A stretch of DNA of 64,000 bases from Verrucomicrobiota bacterium (GTDB lineage: Bacteria; Verrucomicrobiota; Verrucomicrobiia; Limisphaerales; Pedosphaeraceae): the NCBI GenBank assembly GCA_021325145.1, contig JAJPHR010000045.1:1-64000 (forward strand). The letters run 5' to 3'. Made by a program: the position numbers and the translations under genes. Under the pieces are notes generated by a model. It made no database searches. It was not told where the DNA came from and saw nothing but the letters and a program-made list of their open reading frames with translations. Below, in pieces: positions 17,721-27,655 of the stretch (position 1 is its first letter; every line of letters starts with the position of its first letter).

Positions 17721-19025
17721 TCACAATTTCACTTCGTTCTCGGGAAAATTCTCCAACGCCTTCACCAAATCCACCGTAAAGCGCGCAGCAGTGCCGCCGT
17801 CGATTACGCGATGATCGTACGAAAGCCCGAGCGGGAGCATCATCCGCGGCTCAATGGCGTTGTTTCGCACGACGGGTTTCAACACGCTGCGGCCAAGTCC
17901 AAGAATCGCCACTTCCGGTTTGTTGACGATGGGCGTGAAATACGCTCCGCCGATACCGCCCTGGTTCGAGATGGTGAATGTGCCGCCCTTCAATTCTTCG
18001 GTGGAGACACGGCGTTCGCGAGCTTTCCTGGCGAGTTCTTCCAACTCCTTCGACAAGTCGAGCAGGCTCTTTTTATTCACGTCGCGAATAACCGGCACAA
18101 TCAACCCGGCCTCCGTGTCCACGGCCATTCCGATATGGTAATACTCTTTGTAAACAATCTCCTCCGCCGCTTCGTCGAGGCTTGAGTTGAAGATCGGATG
18201 CTGTTTGAGCGCGGCGACCACAGCCTTGAGCACGAACGGTGTCATCGTCAGCCGTGCACCCTGCTTTTCGTATGCCGCAGCGTATTTCTTCCGGAGTTCG
18301 TTCAGGCTGGTGACGTCGGCATCGTCGAACTGCGTCACTTGCGGGATGGTGCTCGCGCTTTCCACCATGCGGCGGCTGATGACTTTGCGCAGGGAAGACA
18401 TGGGTTTCTTCGACACTTCGCCCCATTTCGAAAAGTCAATTCGTTCGGGCGCGGGCTTCGCTTCAGCCGGCGCGGCGGCGGCCTTGGGTTTCTCCGCAGC
18501 CTTGATCAAGCGGGCGATGTACGCGCGCACATCCGCCAGCACAATCCGACCGCCATGTGCGCTGCCACGAACTTTGGTTAAATCGATCCCCAGATCGTTT
18601 GCCATCTTGCGGATGGATGGAGCGGCGGCAACTTCGCCGTTTGACTGGGTGGCGGTCGCCACTGACGGCTCTGTCTCGCTCTCGTCTTCCTCAGGAGCGG
18701 ACTGCGTCTCTGCCGCCGCGACTGGCGCGGGAGCCGCCGCGCGTTTGGCGGGCGCTTCCTTGCGCGGTTCGGCAGCGGCAGCCGCGGCGCCGCCCGATTC
18801 GCCCACCGAGATGATGCGCTGGCCGGCGCTGATCTTGTCGCCGGTTTTAACGAAGACCTTGGTGATGACCCCGGAAGCCGTGGACGGAATCGTCGCCACC
18901 GCTTTTTCGTTTTCCAGCTCGATCACGGGCTGGTCTTTCTCGATCCGGTCGCCTTCTTTTACGAAGAGCGTGACCACGGTGCCGGAATCGGCCCCTTCTC
19001 CCAGGTTAGGAAGTTTTACGTCCAT
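17721..19025 (-). CDS. aceF: Pyruvate dehydrogenase dihydrolipoyllysine acetyltransferase (E2)
   Basis: The 434-aa core subunit that moves acetyl groups from E1 to CoA. It has a single N-terminal lipoyl domain (about 1-75) with the lipoylated lysine K41 in ELENEKAVAT, an Ala/Pro/Glu-rich linker, a peripheral subunit-binding domain (APSIRKMANDLGIDL, about 135-172), a second linker, and the acyltransferase domain ending in the catalytic DHRVIDGG. One lipoyl domain rather than E. coli's three. It follows aceE by 79 bases. The 2-oxo acid specificity is inferred from the neighbouring aceE. Confidence 0.95.
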   Translation of the reverse strand: MDVKLPNLGEGADSGTVVTLFVKEGDRIEKDQPVIELENEKAVATIPSTASGVITKVFVKTGDKISAGQRIISVGESGGAAAAAAEPRKEAPAKRAAAPAPVAAAETQSAPEEDESETEPSVATATQSNGEVAAAPSIRKMANDLGIDLTKVRGSAHGGRIVLADVRAYIARLIKAAEKPKAAAAPAEAKPAPERIDFSKWGEVSKKPMSSLRKVISRRMVESASTIPQVTQFDDADVTSLNELRKKYAAAYEKQGARLTMTPFVLKAVVAALKQHPIFNSSLDEAAEEIVYKEYYHIGMAVDTEAGLIVPVIRDVNKKSLLDLSKELEELARKARERRVSTEELKGGTFTISNQGGIGGAYFTPIVNKPEVAILGLGRSVLKPVVRNNAIEPRMMLPLGLSYDHRVIDGGTAARFTVDLVKALENFPENEVKL

Positions 19026-19104
19026 AAGTATTCTGATTACGATAAAAAGTTGCGCCGAAGCTCGCGGCGGACTGCCGCAAATGACTGGTTCCGAGCCATG
19101 CGCT

Positions 19105-21843
19105 TCAGATCAATGCCGGATGCGCCTTTTCCGGATCGACATTTAAATCCTTGATGGCCTGCGCGACAATCTTCTTTTCCAGCGCGCCCTTTTTAGCAAG
19201 GGCGTGAAGCGTGGCGATTACGATTAATTCCGCATCGACCTCGAAAAAGCGGCGCAAGTTCTCACGCGTGTCGCTGCGGCCATAGCCATCCGTCCCAAGC
19301 GTGGTCAAGCCGCCCGGCACCCATGGGGCGATCTGGTCCGGCACGATCTTGATGTTGTCCGAAACCGCAATAAACGGCCCCTGCTCATGCTCCAGCAGAG
19401 TTTCGAGATACGACTGCTTCTGCGTTTCGCCCGGATGCAACAGGTTCCAGCGTTGCGCATTCAACGCGTCGTTGCGCAACCATTTGTAGTTGGTCGCGCT
19501 CCAAACATCAGCGCCGACGCCGTAATTCTCCGCGAGAATTGTTTGGGCCTGGAGGGCTTCGTTGATGATTGGGCCGCTGGCGAAGATATTCGCTCTCAGT
19601 TTGGCCCGATCGGGCGCGGGCCGGAACTTGTAGAGGCCCTTCAAAACCCCCTCCTCCACTCCGTCCGGCATGGCGGGCATGGCGTACTTCTCGTTATAGA
19701 GCGTCAGGTAATAGAAAACTTCCTCCCCCCGCTCATACATGCGACGCAAACCATCCGCGATGATGATTGCGAGTTCGTATCCGAACGCCGGGTCATAGGT
19801 GTAGAGCGTGGGAATGGTACTGGCGATCAAGAGACTGTGACCATCCTGATGCTGCAAGCCCTCGCCGTTCAGGGTCGTGCGGCCATAAGTCGCGCCCAGC
19901 AGGAACCCTTTGGCCTTGATGTCTCCCGCCAGCCACATCAAATCCCCGATGCGCTGGAACCCGAACATCGAATAGTAAATGTAGAACGGGATCATGTTCA
20001 CGCCGTGCGTGGCGTAAGCGGTGCCCGCCGCGATGAAGTCGGACATCGAACCCGCCTCGGTAATGCCTTCCTCCAGGATCTGTCCGTTCTTGGTTTCGTG
20101 ATAATACAGGAATGATTCCTTGTCCACCGGCTCGTAAAGCTGGCCCTTGTGCGCGTAAATGCCGATCTCGCGAAACAGCGTGTCCAACCCGAACGTGCGC
20201 GCTTCGTCGGGGATGATTGGGACGATCTGCTTGCCAAACGCTTTGTGGCCAAGCAACCGCGTGAGCAATCGAACGAAGGCCATCGTGGTGCTGACGGACG
20301 CGCCGCCTTTGAAAAACTCCGCATAGAAATCCCGCTTCGGCACATCCAGCGTTGGCGCGTTGACAATGCGCGCGGGCAGGAAGCCGCCCAATTTCTTGCG
20401 GCGTTCCATCAAATATTGGTGCTCCTGGCTGTCCGGCTCGGGACGGTAGAAGGGCGTCTCGACCACTTCTTCGTCGCTGATGGGTATCCCGAAACGCGCG
20501 CGGAATTCGCGCAGTTCCTTTTCGTTGAGCTTCTTTTGCTGATGCGTGATGTTGCGGCCTTCGCCGGCTTCACCGAGACCGTAGCCCTTCACCGTCTTGG
20601 CCAGAATGACCGTGGGCGTGCCCTTGTTTTCCATTGCTGCCTTGTAGGCCGCATAGACCTTGCGTGTGTCATGCCCGCCGCGCAGCAACTTGCGAATCTG
20701 CTCGTCGGTCAAATGATTCACCAACGGCAGCAGCTCCGGATATTTGCCAAAGAAATGTTTGCGTGTGTAACTGCCGGGTTCGACGGAATACTTTTGGTAA
20801 TCACCATCCACGACTTCGCCCATGCGTTTGATCAAGAGTCCCGTCTTGTCGCGAGCGATCAAATCATCCCAGTCCGAACCCCAGATCAGCTTGATGACGT
20901 TCCAGCCCGCGCCGTTGAAGAGGGCTTCGAGTTCCTGAATGATTTTGCCGTTACCGCGCACCGGACCATCCAGGCGTTGGAGGTTGCAGTTGATGACCCA
21001 AATCAGGTTGTCCAGGTTTTCGCGCGAGGCCAAAGTCAGGGAGCCAAGCGTCTCCGGTTCGTCCGTCTCACCGTCGCCGATGAAGCACCAGACTTTGGAT
21101 TCGTCACCTTTGATGATGCCGCGCGCCCGCAGATACCGGTTGAAGCGCGCCTGGTAGATGGACATGATCGGCCCCAACCCCATCGAAACCGTGGGGAATT
21201 GCCAGAAGTTCGGCATCAGGTAAGGGTGCGGATAGGACGAGAGTCCCCCACCCTGCGCAAGTTCCTGCCGGAAATGCTGCAAATGGTGCTCATCCAGCCG
21301 TCGTTCCAAAAATGCCCGCGCATAAACTCCCGGCGATGCGTGGCCTTGAAAATAAACGATGTCGCCCGGAAAATCCGCCGTGCGCCCGCGGAAAAAATGG
21401 TTGAAGGCCACCTCGTACAAAGTCGCGCACGAGGCATACGTGGAAATGTGTCCGCCCAGGCCATCGTGCAACCGATTGGCATTGACGACCATCGCCATGG
21501 CATTCCAGCGGATATAGCTCTTGATCCGCACTTCGGTTTCCCAATCGCCCGGATACGCCGGCTGCTTCTCCGGCGGAATGGTGTTGATGTACGGCGTGCT
21601 GACGACGTGGGGGATCTTGATGCCCTGGTCACGCAACCGAACCACCAGCTTGTCGAGGAAGCGGGCGGTTTTTTCGGGCTGCTGGCTCTTCAGGACGAAT
21701 TCCAGCGCCGGTTCAAGGGATTCGAACCAGTCCTGGATGTCCGCGCCATTGCCCACCCGGCCCGGCTGGGCTGAATGCGGTCTCAGTTCGGTCTGCGAAT
21801 GCTTAGGTTGTTCTTTCTGTAATTTCACTTTGTTGCCTGACAT
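19105..21843 (-). CDS. aceE: Pyruvate dehydrogenase E1, homodimeric type
   Basis: A 912-aa thiamine-diphosphate enzyme that decarboxylates pyruvate, first gene of the operon. The ThDP/Mg motif GDGETDEPETLG and downstream NCNLQRLDGPVRGN are characteristic of the single-chain AceE type (E. coli 887 aa) rather than the alpha/beta type. I chose ATG at 21843 (MSGNKVKLQKE); the open frame continues upstream to 22326 but that part is antisense to the ligase gene and not AceE-like. An unexplained 35-residue N-terminal tail precedes the first conserved block (IQDWFESLEPALE). Confidence 0.96.
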   Translation of the reverse strand: MSGNKVKLQKEQPKHSQTELRPHSAQPGRVGNGADIQDWFESLEPALEFVLKSQQPEKTARFLDKLVVRLRDQGIKIPHVVSTPYINTIPPEKQPAYPGDWETEVRIKSYIRWNAMAMVVNANRLHDGLGGHISTYASCATLYEVAFNHFFRGRTADFPGDIVYFQGHASPGVYARAFLERRLDEHHLQHFRQELAQGGGLSSYPHPYLMPNFWQFPTVSMGLGPIMSIYQARFNRYLRARGIIKGDESKVWCFIGDGETDEPETLGSLTLASRENLDNLIWVINCNLQRLDGPVRGNGKIIQELEALFNGAGWNVIKLIWGSDWDDLIARDKTGLLIKRMGEVVDGDYQKYSVEPGSYTRKHFFGKYPELLPLVNHLTDEQIRKLLRGGHDTRKVYAAYKAAMENKGTPTVILAKTVKGYGLGEAGEGRNITHQQKKLNEKELREFRARFGIPISDEEVVETPFYRPEPDSQEHQYLMERRKKLGGFLPARIVNAPTLDVPKRDFYAEFFKGGASVSTTMAFVRLLTRLLGHKAFGKQIVPIIPDEARTFGLDTLFREIGIYAHKGQLYEPVDKESFLYYHETKNGQILEEGITEAGSMSDFIAAGTAYATHGVNMIPFYIYYSMFGFQRIGDLMWLAGDIKAKGFLLGATYGRTTLNGEGLQHQDGHSLLIASTIPTLYTYDPAFGYELAIIIADGLRRMYERGEEVFYYLTLYNEKYAMPAMPDGVEEGVLKGLYKFRPAPDRAKLRANIFASGPIINEALQAQTILAENYGVGADVWSATNYKWLRNDALNAQRWNLLHPGETQKQSYLETLLEHEQGPFIAVSDNIKIVPDQIAPWVPGGLTTLGTDGYGRSDTRENLRRFFEVDAELIVIATLHALAKKGALEKKIVAQAIKDLNVDPEKAHPALI

Positions 21844-21972
21844 GGGTTGCTTAAACTTCGAACGACGGTCGCTAGCGCCCAACACCATCATATCATACCG
21901 TAAAATTGCCGCATTAGACAAGGTTCTTAACTGCGACGGCCCGGAACTGTATATTAGCACAGCCTTTGCACA

Positions 21973-22725
21973 ATGAAATATATTGACCTTACATTTCCGA
22001 CCCCGGCGGAGAACCTGGCCTGCGACGAGGCCCTGCTGGACCTCTGCGAGGAGGGTGATGAGGGCGAATTGCTGCGATTTTGGCAGCCAATACAGTCTTT
22101 CGTGGTGGTCGGTTATGCCAACCGCGCGGCTGTGGAAGCCAATCTTCCGGTCTGCGAGGCCCACCAGATTAGGGTCTTGCGGCGGTGCAGCGGGGGCGGG
22201 ACCGTCCTCCAAGGCCCCGGTTGCCTCAATTATTCGCTGATCCTTCGCATTCCCGAGTCCGGGCCGCTGCAAGGCATCACCGGAACGAACCAATTCATCA
22301 TGGAACGGCAGAGAGCCGCCCTGCAATCACTCGTGCAAGCGCCAATTGAAATCCAGGGGCACACTGACTTGGCGATAGTGCCCCCAGTGGCCTCGCCCGC
22401 CCCAGCGCCAGCCCGGCTCAAGTTTTCCGGGAATGCCCAGCGTCGCAAACGCAGGTTCCTTATTTTTCATGGCACGTTCCTGCTCCATTTCGACCTCTCG
22501 CTGGTCGAAATGGTCCTGCCCATGCCGTCAAAACAACCCGATTATCGCGATGGCCGGCCTCATTCCGGCTTTCTCACGAACCTTGAGATCCCCGCCGATA
22601 AAATAAAAAGCGCGCTCAGGACCGCTTGGAGGGCCAAGCATTCCTTGCAAAATGTCCCTTTGGATCGTATCCGGCAACTGGTCGCGTCGAAGTACAGCAC
22701 GTCCGACTGGAACTTCCGGTTCTGA
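21973..22725 (+). CDS. Lipoate-protein ligase A family protein
   Basis: A 250-aa BPL/LplA-fold enzyme expected to attach or transfer lipoate or octanoate onto lipoyl domains. The glycine-rich loop RRCSGGGTV and the lysine motif KFSGNAQ followed by FHGTFLLHFD match the family; the His usually following the glycine loop is Gln (VLQGPGCLNY). It lacks the small C-terminal accessory domain of E. coli LplA, more like LipM/LipL-type proteins. It is divergent from aceE, 129 bases apart, so AceF K41 is the likely target. Ligase versus octanoyltransferase cannot be told from sequence. Confidence 0.85.
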   Translation: MKYIDLTFPTPAENLACDEALLDLCEEGDEGELLRFWQPIQSFVVVGYANRAAVEANLPVCEAHQIRVLRRCSGGGTVLQGPGCLNYSLILRIPESGPLQGITGTNQFIMERQRAALQSLVQAPIEIQGHTDLAIVPPVASPAPAPARLKFSGNAQRRKRRFLIFHGTFLLHFDLSLVEMVLPMPSKQPDYRDGRPHSGFLTNLEIPADKIKSALRTAWRAKHSLQNVPLDRIRQLVASKYSTSDWNFRF

Positions 22726-22838
22726 GTGTCCTTAAGTCTGACAACAAAGGCTCGAAGAGATTTACCCGGGTTCACTGAGACATTATCGCCAAAGTCTTTT
22801 GGGTAGGCAGTTCGCCAAAACGGGTTTATTTTCTCCGC

Positions 22839-25691
22839 ATGGTGAAGAAGCTGTTTCTGTTGGATGGGTTGGCGCTGGTTTACCGGGCGCACTTTGCCTT
22901 CGCCACCCGGCCCATTTTTACGTCCAAGGGAGTCAATACCTCCGCGCTGTACGGGTTTACTCAGACGCTTCTTGACATCATCAAAACGCGGCAGCCAACG
23001 CACATCGCGGTGGCCTTCGATACGGCGGCCCCCACGCAACGGCATGTGGATTATCCGGAATACAAAGCCCAACGCGAAGAAATGCCCGAAGACATCAGTT
23101 TTGCCGTGCCGCACGTCCGCCGCCTGGTGGAAGCGTTTAATATCCCGTTCATTACCTGTGACGGTTACGAGGCGGACGACCTCATCGGCACGCTGGTTCG
23201 TCGCGCCGAAAAGGAGGGGTTCGAATCCTACATGGTCACGGCGGACAAGGATTTTGGCCAATTGGTTTCCAAGCAGACCTTTCTTTACAAACCATCCCGG
23301 ATGGGCGAAGGAATCGACATTCTGGGCGTGCCCGAGATCGTGCTCAAATGGGGCGTGGAGCGGCCCGAACAGGTCATCGACATCCTCGCGCTCTGGGGCG
23401 ATGCATCCGACAACATCCCGGGCGTTCCCGGCATCGGCGAAAAAACCGCCTCCAAGCTTGTCGCCCAATACGGCAGCGTCGAAAACCTGCTCGCTCACAC
23501 CGGCGAACTCAAGGGCAAGCTCAAGGAAAACCTCGAAACGTATCGCGAGCAGGCTTTGCTTTCCAAACGCCTGGCCACAATCAATGTCGAATCTCCCTGT
23601 TCCATTCCGTTGGAGAATCTTCGATTGCGCGAACCCAACCTGGAGGCATTGCGTGGCCTTTGCATCGAGTTCGAATTTAATTCGATTGGCCGCCGGCTGT
23701 TTGGCGACGACTTCAAGGCTGGACACGGCTTCGAATCGCCGGCCGCGGCTGCCTCACCTGCGAAAAAAACTGCCGCTCCCCAGAAGCCGGCCGAGGACCT
23801 CGTGCTGATTTCGGAGGTGGAGGGCGGAGAGCCGCCCGCCGCCGCGCCGCCGGAAGCCAAGCCCATCAACCCCAATCTCAAGACCATCGCCGATGTGCCG
23901 CATGAATATCATTTGGTCACGGAACCAAAGGAGCGTGCGAAATTGGTCAGGCTGCTGCGGTCCCTCAAGTCCTTTTGTTTCGACACCGAAACCACCGGGC
24001 TCGATGCCAAAGACACGCGGCTGGTTGGCCTGGCTTTCTCGTTTGCGCCCCACACGGGTTGGTACGTGGTGATGCCGCCGGATGCCGATCAAACTTCAGC
24101 CGTTCTTGAGGAGTTCCGCCCCGTTTTCGAGGACGAGCGCATCGAAAAAGTGGGCCACAATCTCAAATTCGACCTCAGCGTGCTCAAGTGCCACGGCATT
24201 TCCGTGCGCGGCAAGCTGTTCGACACCATGATTGCGCACAGCCTCGTTGAACCCGAGATGCGGCATGGCATGGATTATCTTTCCGAGGTTTATCTGGGTT
24301 ATACACCAGTTCCAATCACCCGGCTGATCGGCGATCCCAAGGGCGAGCAAATCAGCATGGCCGACGTGGCCCCGGAATTGGTCGCCGAATATTCGGCCGA
24401 GGACGCGGATGTCACCTGGCAGCTTCGGGAAAAACTCGAACCGTTGCTCAAGGAAAAAGGCCAGGAACGCGTCTTCTACGAAATCGAATCGCCGCTCATC
24501 CCGGTGCTGATGGACATGGAGTTCGAAGGCATCCGGATCGATTCCACCGCGCTGGCGGAATTTGCCGTGCAACTTTCAAAGGGAATGGCCGTGCATGAGA
24601 AGACCATTTATCAACTTGCGGGCACGGAATTCAACCTCAACTCTCCGCGGCAACTCGGCGAAATTCTGTTCGATGTCCTCAAGATCGGCGGCAAACGGAA
24701 GAAAACCCGCACCGGCCAGTACGCCACCAACGAACAGACCCTGATCGACCTGGCGCCCGAGCATGAGATCGTCCAGCGGTTGCTTGATTATCGCGCCGCA
24801 ACCAAACTGAAATCGACGTACGCGGATGCGCTCCCCAGTGCGATCGCAAAAAAGACCGGGCGCGTTCACACGACCTTCAACCAAACCGTCGCCGTCACCG
24901 GCCGGCTGAACTCGCAGAATCCGAACTTGCAAAACATCCCCATTCGGACCGAGCAGGGCCGGGAGATTCGCAAGGCGTTCGTGCCGCGCGATGGCGATTA
25001 CCGGCTGCTCTCCGCGGATTATTCGCAGATCGAGCTGCGGATCATCGCCGCCTTGAGCCATGAGACCGGTATGCTCGAAGCCTTTCGTGACAACCTGGAC
25101 ATTCACACCGCAACCGCGGCGAAGGTCTATGGCGTTTCGCTTGATCTGGTAACCGCCGAGATGCGCCGCAAGGCGAAGATGGTCAATTACGGCATTGCCT
25201 ACGGCATTTCGGCGTTCGGCCTGGCCCAGCGCCTCGCCATTCCGCGCAAGGAAGCCGCGGTCATCATCGAACAATATTTTGCCAAGTATCCGGGGATTGC
25301 CGGCTACATGCGCGATACCGTGGCATTCGCCCGCAAGCACGGATACGTCGAAACCGTGACCGGCCGCCGCCGTTATATCCGCGACATTCGTTCCGCCAAT
25401 TCTGCCGTCCGTGGCGCCGCCGAACGCAACGCCATCAACGCCCCCATCCAGGGCACCGCCGCCGACATGATTAAGATCGCAATGATCAATATTCATCGTG
25501 AACTCTGCCAGCGTCGCCTCAAGACTCGCATGCTGCTCCAGGTCCATGACGAACTGGTCTTCGACGTTCTCCAATCCGAAGAGCCCGAAGTTCGGTCGCT
25601 TGTGGAAGACAAGATGAAAACCGCCATTCCCCTTGATGTTCCCGTGATTGTCGAGATTGGCTCCGGTCAGACGTGGCTCGAAGCGCATTGA
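22839..25691 (+). CDS. polA: DNA polymerase I
   Basis: A 950-aa repair and Okazaki-processing polymerase with all three activities. The 5'-3' exonuclease covers about residues 1-290 (LFLLDGLALVYRAHF, CDGYEADDLIGT, GDASDNIPGVPGIGEKTA). The 3'-5' proofreading domain (about 360-550) retains its acidic residues: FDTETTG, GHNLKFDLSVL and YSAEDADV. The polymerase domain has DYSQIELRIIAA, RRKAKMVNYGIAYG and the C-terminal HDELVFDV. An Ala/Pro-rich linker joins the first two. Full length and apparently intact. Confidence 0.98.
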   Translation: MVKKLFLLDGLALVYRAHFAFATRPIFTSKGVNTSALYGFTQTLLDIIKTRQPTHIAVAFDTAAPTQRHVDYPEYKAQREEMPEDISFAVPHVRRLVEAFNIPFITCDGYEADDLIGTLVRRAEKEGFESYMVTADKDFGQLVSKQTFLYKPSRMGEGIDILGVPEIVLKWGVERPEQVIDILALWGDASDNIPGVPGIGEKTASKLVAQYGSVENLLAHTGELKGKLKENLETYREQALLSKRLATINVESPCSIPLENLRLREPNLEALRGLCIEFEFNSIGRRLFGDDFKAGHGFESPAAAASPAKKTAAPQKPAEDLVLISEVEGGEPPAAAPPEAKPINPNLKTIADVPHEYHLVTEPKERAKLVRLLRSLKSFCFDTETTGLDAKDTRLVGLAFSFAPHTGWYVVMPPDADQTSAVLEEFRPVFEDERIEKVGHNLKFDLSVLKCHGISVRGKLFDTMIAHSLVEPEMRHGMDYLSEVYLGYTPVPITRLIGDPKGEQISMADVAPELVAEYSAEDADVTWQLREKLEPLLKEKGQERVFYEIESPLIPVLMDMEFEGIRIDSTALAEFAVQLSKGMAVHEKTIYQLAGTEFNLNSPRQLGEILFDVLKIGGKRKKTRTGQYATNEQTLIDLAPEHEIVQRLLDYRAATKLKSTYADALPSAIAKKTGRVHTTFNQTVAVTGRLNSQNPNLQNIPIRTEQGREIRKAFVPRDGDYRLLSADYSQIELRIIAALSHETGMLEAFRDNLDIHTATAAKVYGVSLDLVTAEMRRKAKMVNYGIAYGISAFGLAQRLAIPRKEAAVIIEQYFAKYPGIAGYMRDTVAFARKHGYVETVTGRRRYIRDIRSANSAVRGAAERNAINAPIQGTAADMIKIAMINIHRELCQRRLKTRMLLQVHDELVFDVLQSEEPEVRSLVEDKMKTAIPLDVPVIVEIGSGQTWLEAH

Positions 25692-25774
25692 GCCGAGCGG
25701 AGCGGGGCGACGGAGCTCGTGACAACCCGCCCCTGAAACGCTATCTTTCCCGTTCCGGGTTCTGACCTGCGATT

Positions 25775-27223
25775 ATGCGGAAAAATATCCTGCTATATAT
25801 CGTGATCGTGCTGGTTTGCGGCTGGGGAATTTACGCCTCTCTTCAAGCGGGCCGGCGGCTCGAGAAAGCCAGGCTTTCCACGACCCTCACTGAGGCGGCC
25901 CCTGTTCCAATACCGGTCCCATCCGCCAGTGCCAATGGCGCTCTCCGTGGCTTTCTCGACAATCTGCACGAGCCCCTGAGCCTGCTGCTGATTCAAATTA
26001 TCCTCATCATTCTACTGGCGCGGGTTTTTGGTTCGCTCCTCGTCTGGATGGGCCAGCCGGCCGTCATCGGCGAAATGATTGCCGGGATCGTTCTGGGGCC
26101 TTCGGTCGTCGGCGCGCTGTTTCCGCACGCCTTTGATTTTGTTTTTCCCGCCTCTTCCTTCGGCGCCTTGCGCATGCTAAGCCAGGTGGGGGTCATCCTC
26201 TTCATGTTCGTCGTCGGCATGGAACTCGACGTTGCCCACCTGCGGACCCGGGCATACACGGCGGTGATGGTCAGCCATGCGAGCATCATCTTTCCCTATT
26301 TTCTGGGCGTGTTTTTTTCCCTGTTCATCTATCGAGCGTACGCTCCGCCAAACGCCACCTTTCTTTCCTTCGCGCTCTTCATGGGCATCGCCATGAGCAT
26401 CACCGCCTTTCCCGTCCTGGCTCGAATCATCGAGGAGCGGGGCCTCAGCAAAACTTATCTCGGCAGCACCGCCATTACCTGCGCCGCGGTGGACGACGTC
26501 AGCGCCTGGACGATTCTCGCGTTTGTGGTTGCCATCGTCAAAGCCGGCACGCTGGTTAATTCCCTGCTCACCATTCTGATTCTATTGGCGTTTGTCGGGC
26601 TGATGCTTTTTGTCCTCAAACCATTGCTCCAACACTGCCTCAGCACCGGAGCCCAGCAATCGGACCCCAGCCATGGCACCGCCGTAGGCATTCTCATCCT
26701 GGTGTTTGCTTCGGGGCTGTTCACGGAGGTGATTGGGATTCATGCGTTGTTCGGCGCTTTCCTCGCCGGGATCATTATGCCTGCCGACCCGTGGTTTCGA
26801 GGACGCCTTGAGGAACGGCTGGAAAGTTTCAGTTCCGCCTTTTTGCTCCCTCTTTTCTTTGCGTTCACCGGCCTGCGCACGCAGGTCGGTCTCCTCAACG
26901 ATTGGAGCAGTGTGACGGTTTGCGTGGTGCTCATCCTGATCGCCACGCTTGGGAAACTGGGCGGCAGCATGTTCACCGCCCGCTGGACCGGGATGGGCTG
27001 GCATGACTCCTTCGCGCTGGGCGCGCTGATGAACACCCGGGGACTCGTCGAATTGATCGTGCTCAACATCGGCCTCGATCTCGGGATACTTTCTCCGCGC
27101 GTTTTCGCCATGATGGTGATCATGGCCCTGGTCACCACCTTCATGACCGGCCCGCTGCTTTCGTTGGGGAATCTCCTGCGTCGGAAAGGCGCGCTCTTGC
27201 CTGTTCAATCCGCTGCGGGCTGA
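25775..27223 (+). CDS. CPA2-family cation:proton antiporter
   Basis: A 482-aa inner membrane protein with about 12-13 hydrophobic segments, of the Na+(K+)/H+ exchanger type. Characteristic blocks are GQPAVIGEMIAGIVLGPSV, VVGMELDVAHLR, STAITCAAVDDVSAWTIL (the ion-binding Asp pair region) and GALMNTRGLVELIVLNIGLD. The N-terminus has one extra membrane segment and a short periplasmic loop before the core. No TrkA-type regulatory domain is attached. Ion specificity cannot be read from sequence. Solitary gene. Confidence 0.9.
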   Translation: MRKNILLYIVIVLVCGWGIYASLQAGRRLEKARLSTTLTEAAPVPIPVPSASANGALRGFLDNLHEPLSLLLIQIILIILLARVFGSLLVWMGQPAVIGEMIAGIVLGPSVVGALFPHAFDFVFPASSFGALRMLSQVGVILFMFVVGMELDVAHLRTRAYTAVMVSHASIIFPYFLGVFFSLFIYRAYAPPNATFLSFALFMGIAMSITAFPVLARIIEERGLSKTYLGSTAITCAAVDDVSAWTILAFVVAIVKAGTLVNSLLTILILLAFVGLMLFVLKPLLQHCLSTGAQQSDPSHGTAVGILILVFASGLFTEVIGIHALFGAFLAGIIMPADPWFRGRLEERLESFSSAFLLPLFFAFTGLRTQVGLLNDWSSVTVCVVLILIATLGKLGGSMFTARWTGMGWHDSFALGALMNTRGLVELIVLNIGLDLGILSPRVFAMMVIMALVTTFMTGPLLSLGNLLRRKGALLPVQSAAG

Positions 27224-27247
27224 ACCGGCCGATACGAACCAGCCTGC

Positions 27248-27655
27248 TTACGCCTCCTGCACCTGTTTCGCCCTCCACATTCTGAACGCGACCAGTTCAT
27301 TTTGGAAGCGGGCAGCCGTTTTGAGCAGCAGCGCCTTGTCCGAAGCCAGTCCACCAGATTGCGTGTCTCGTTCGCCGTCTTCAGTGTCAAGGTCCGTTGG
27401 ATCCAGCAGGTAATCCAAGGCCACACAAATATGGGCAAAAGCCCGCACGGAAAGAGCCTGGTAATTCCCGCGCAACGTCTCGGTGACCACCTCGGCAAAG
27501 AGCCGGGCTTGCTTCTCGAGTTCTCCGTCCGCGACCTGGAAATCCCGCGCCAACTCCAGCTTGGCCCCCACCAACTCGGTCAGCCGTCGCGAATGCCTGA
27601 GTTCGGCGAAGGTTAGTTTTTCGAACTCACGGAAGAGATTTGATTGTGCGGACAT
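27248..27655 (-). CDS. Hypothetical protein, 135 aa
   Basis: Not recognised. Mostly alpha-helical and charged, without a signal peptide; AFAHICVALDYLLDPTDLD recalls the core of YkvA/DUF1232 proteins but the rest does not fit clearly. It ends 24 bases from the convergent antiporter stop codon. ATG at 27655 is the only sensible start. Confidence 0.6.
   Translation of the reverse strand: MSAQSNLFREFEKLTFAELRHSRRLTELVGAKLELARDFQVADGELEKQARLFAEVVTETLRGNYQALSVRAFAHICVALDYLLDPTDLDTEDGERDTQSGGLASDKALLLKTAARFQNELVAFRMWRAKQVQEA

Noticed and set aside
21711..21750. GGTTCAAGGGATTCGAACC, tRNA T-arm-like
   Set aside because: Lies inside aceE and no acceptor or anticodon stem can be formed around it.
20149..21774. 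541-codon plus-strand open frame opposite aceE
   Set aside because: Antisense shadow caused by GC-rich codon use in aceE; no protein-like features.
21844..22326. Long N-terminal extension of aceE
   Set aside because: The extension is antisense to the lipoate ligase gene and not AceE-like; ATG at 21843 fits the family.
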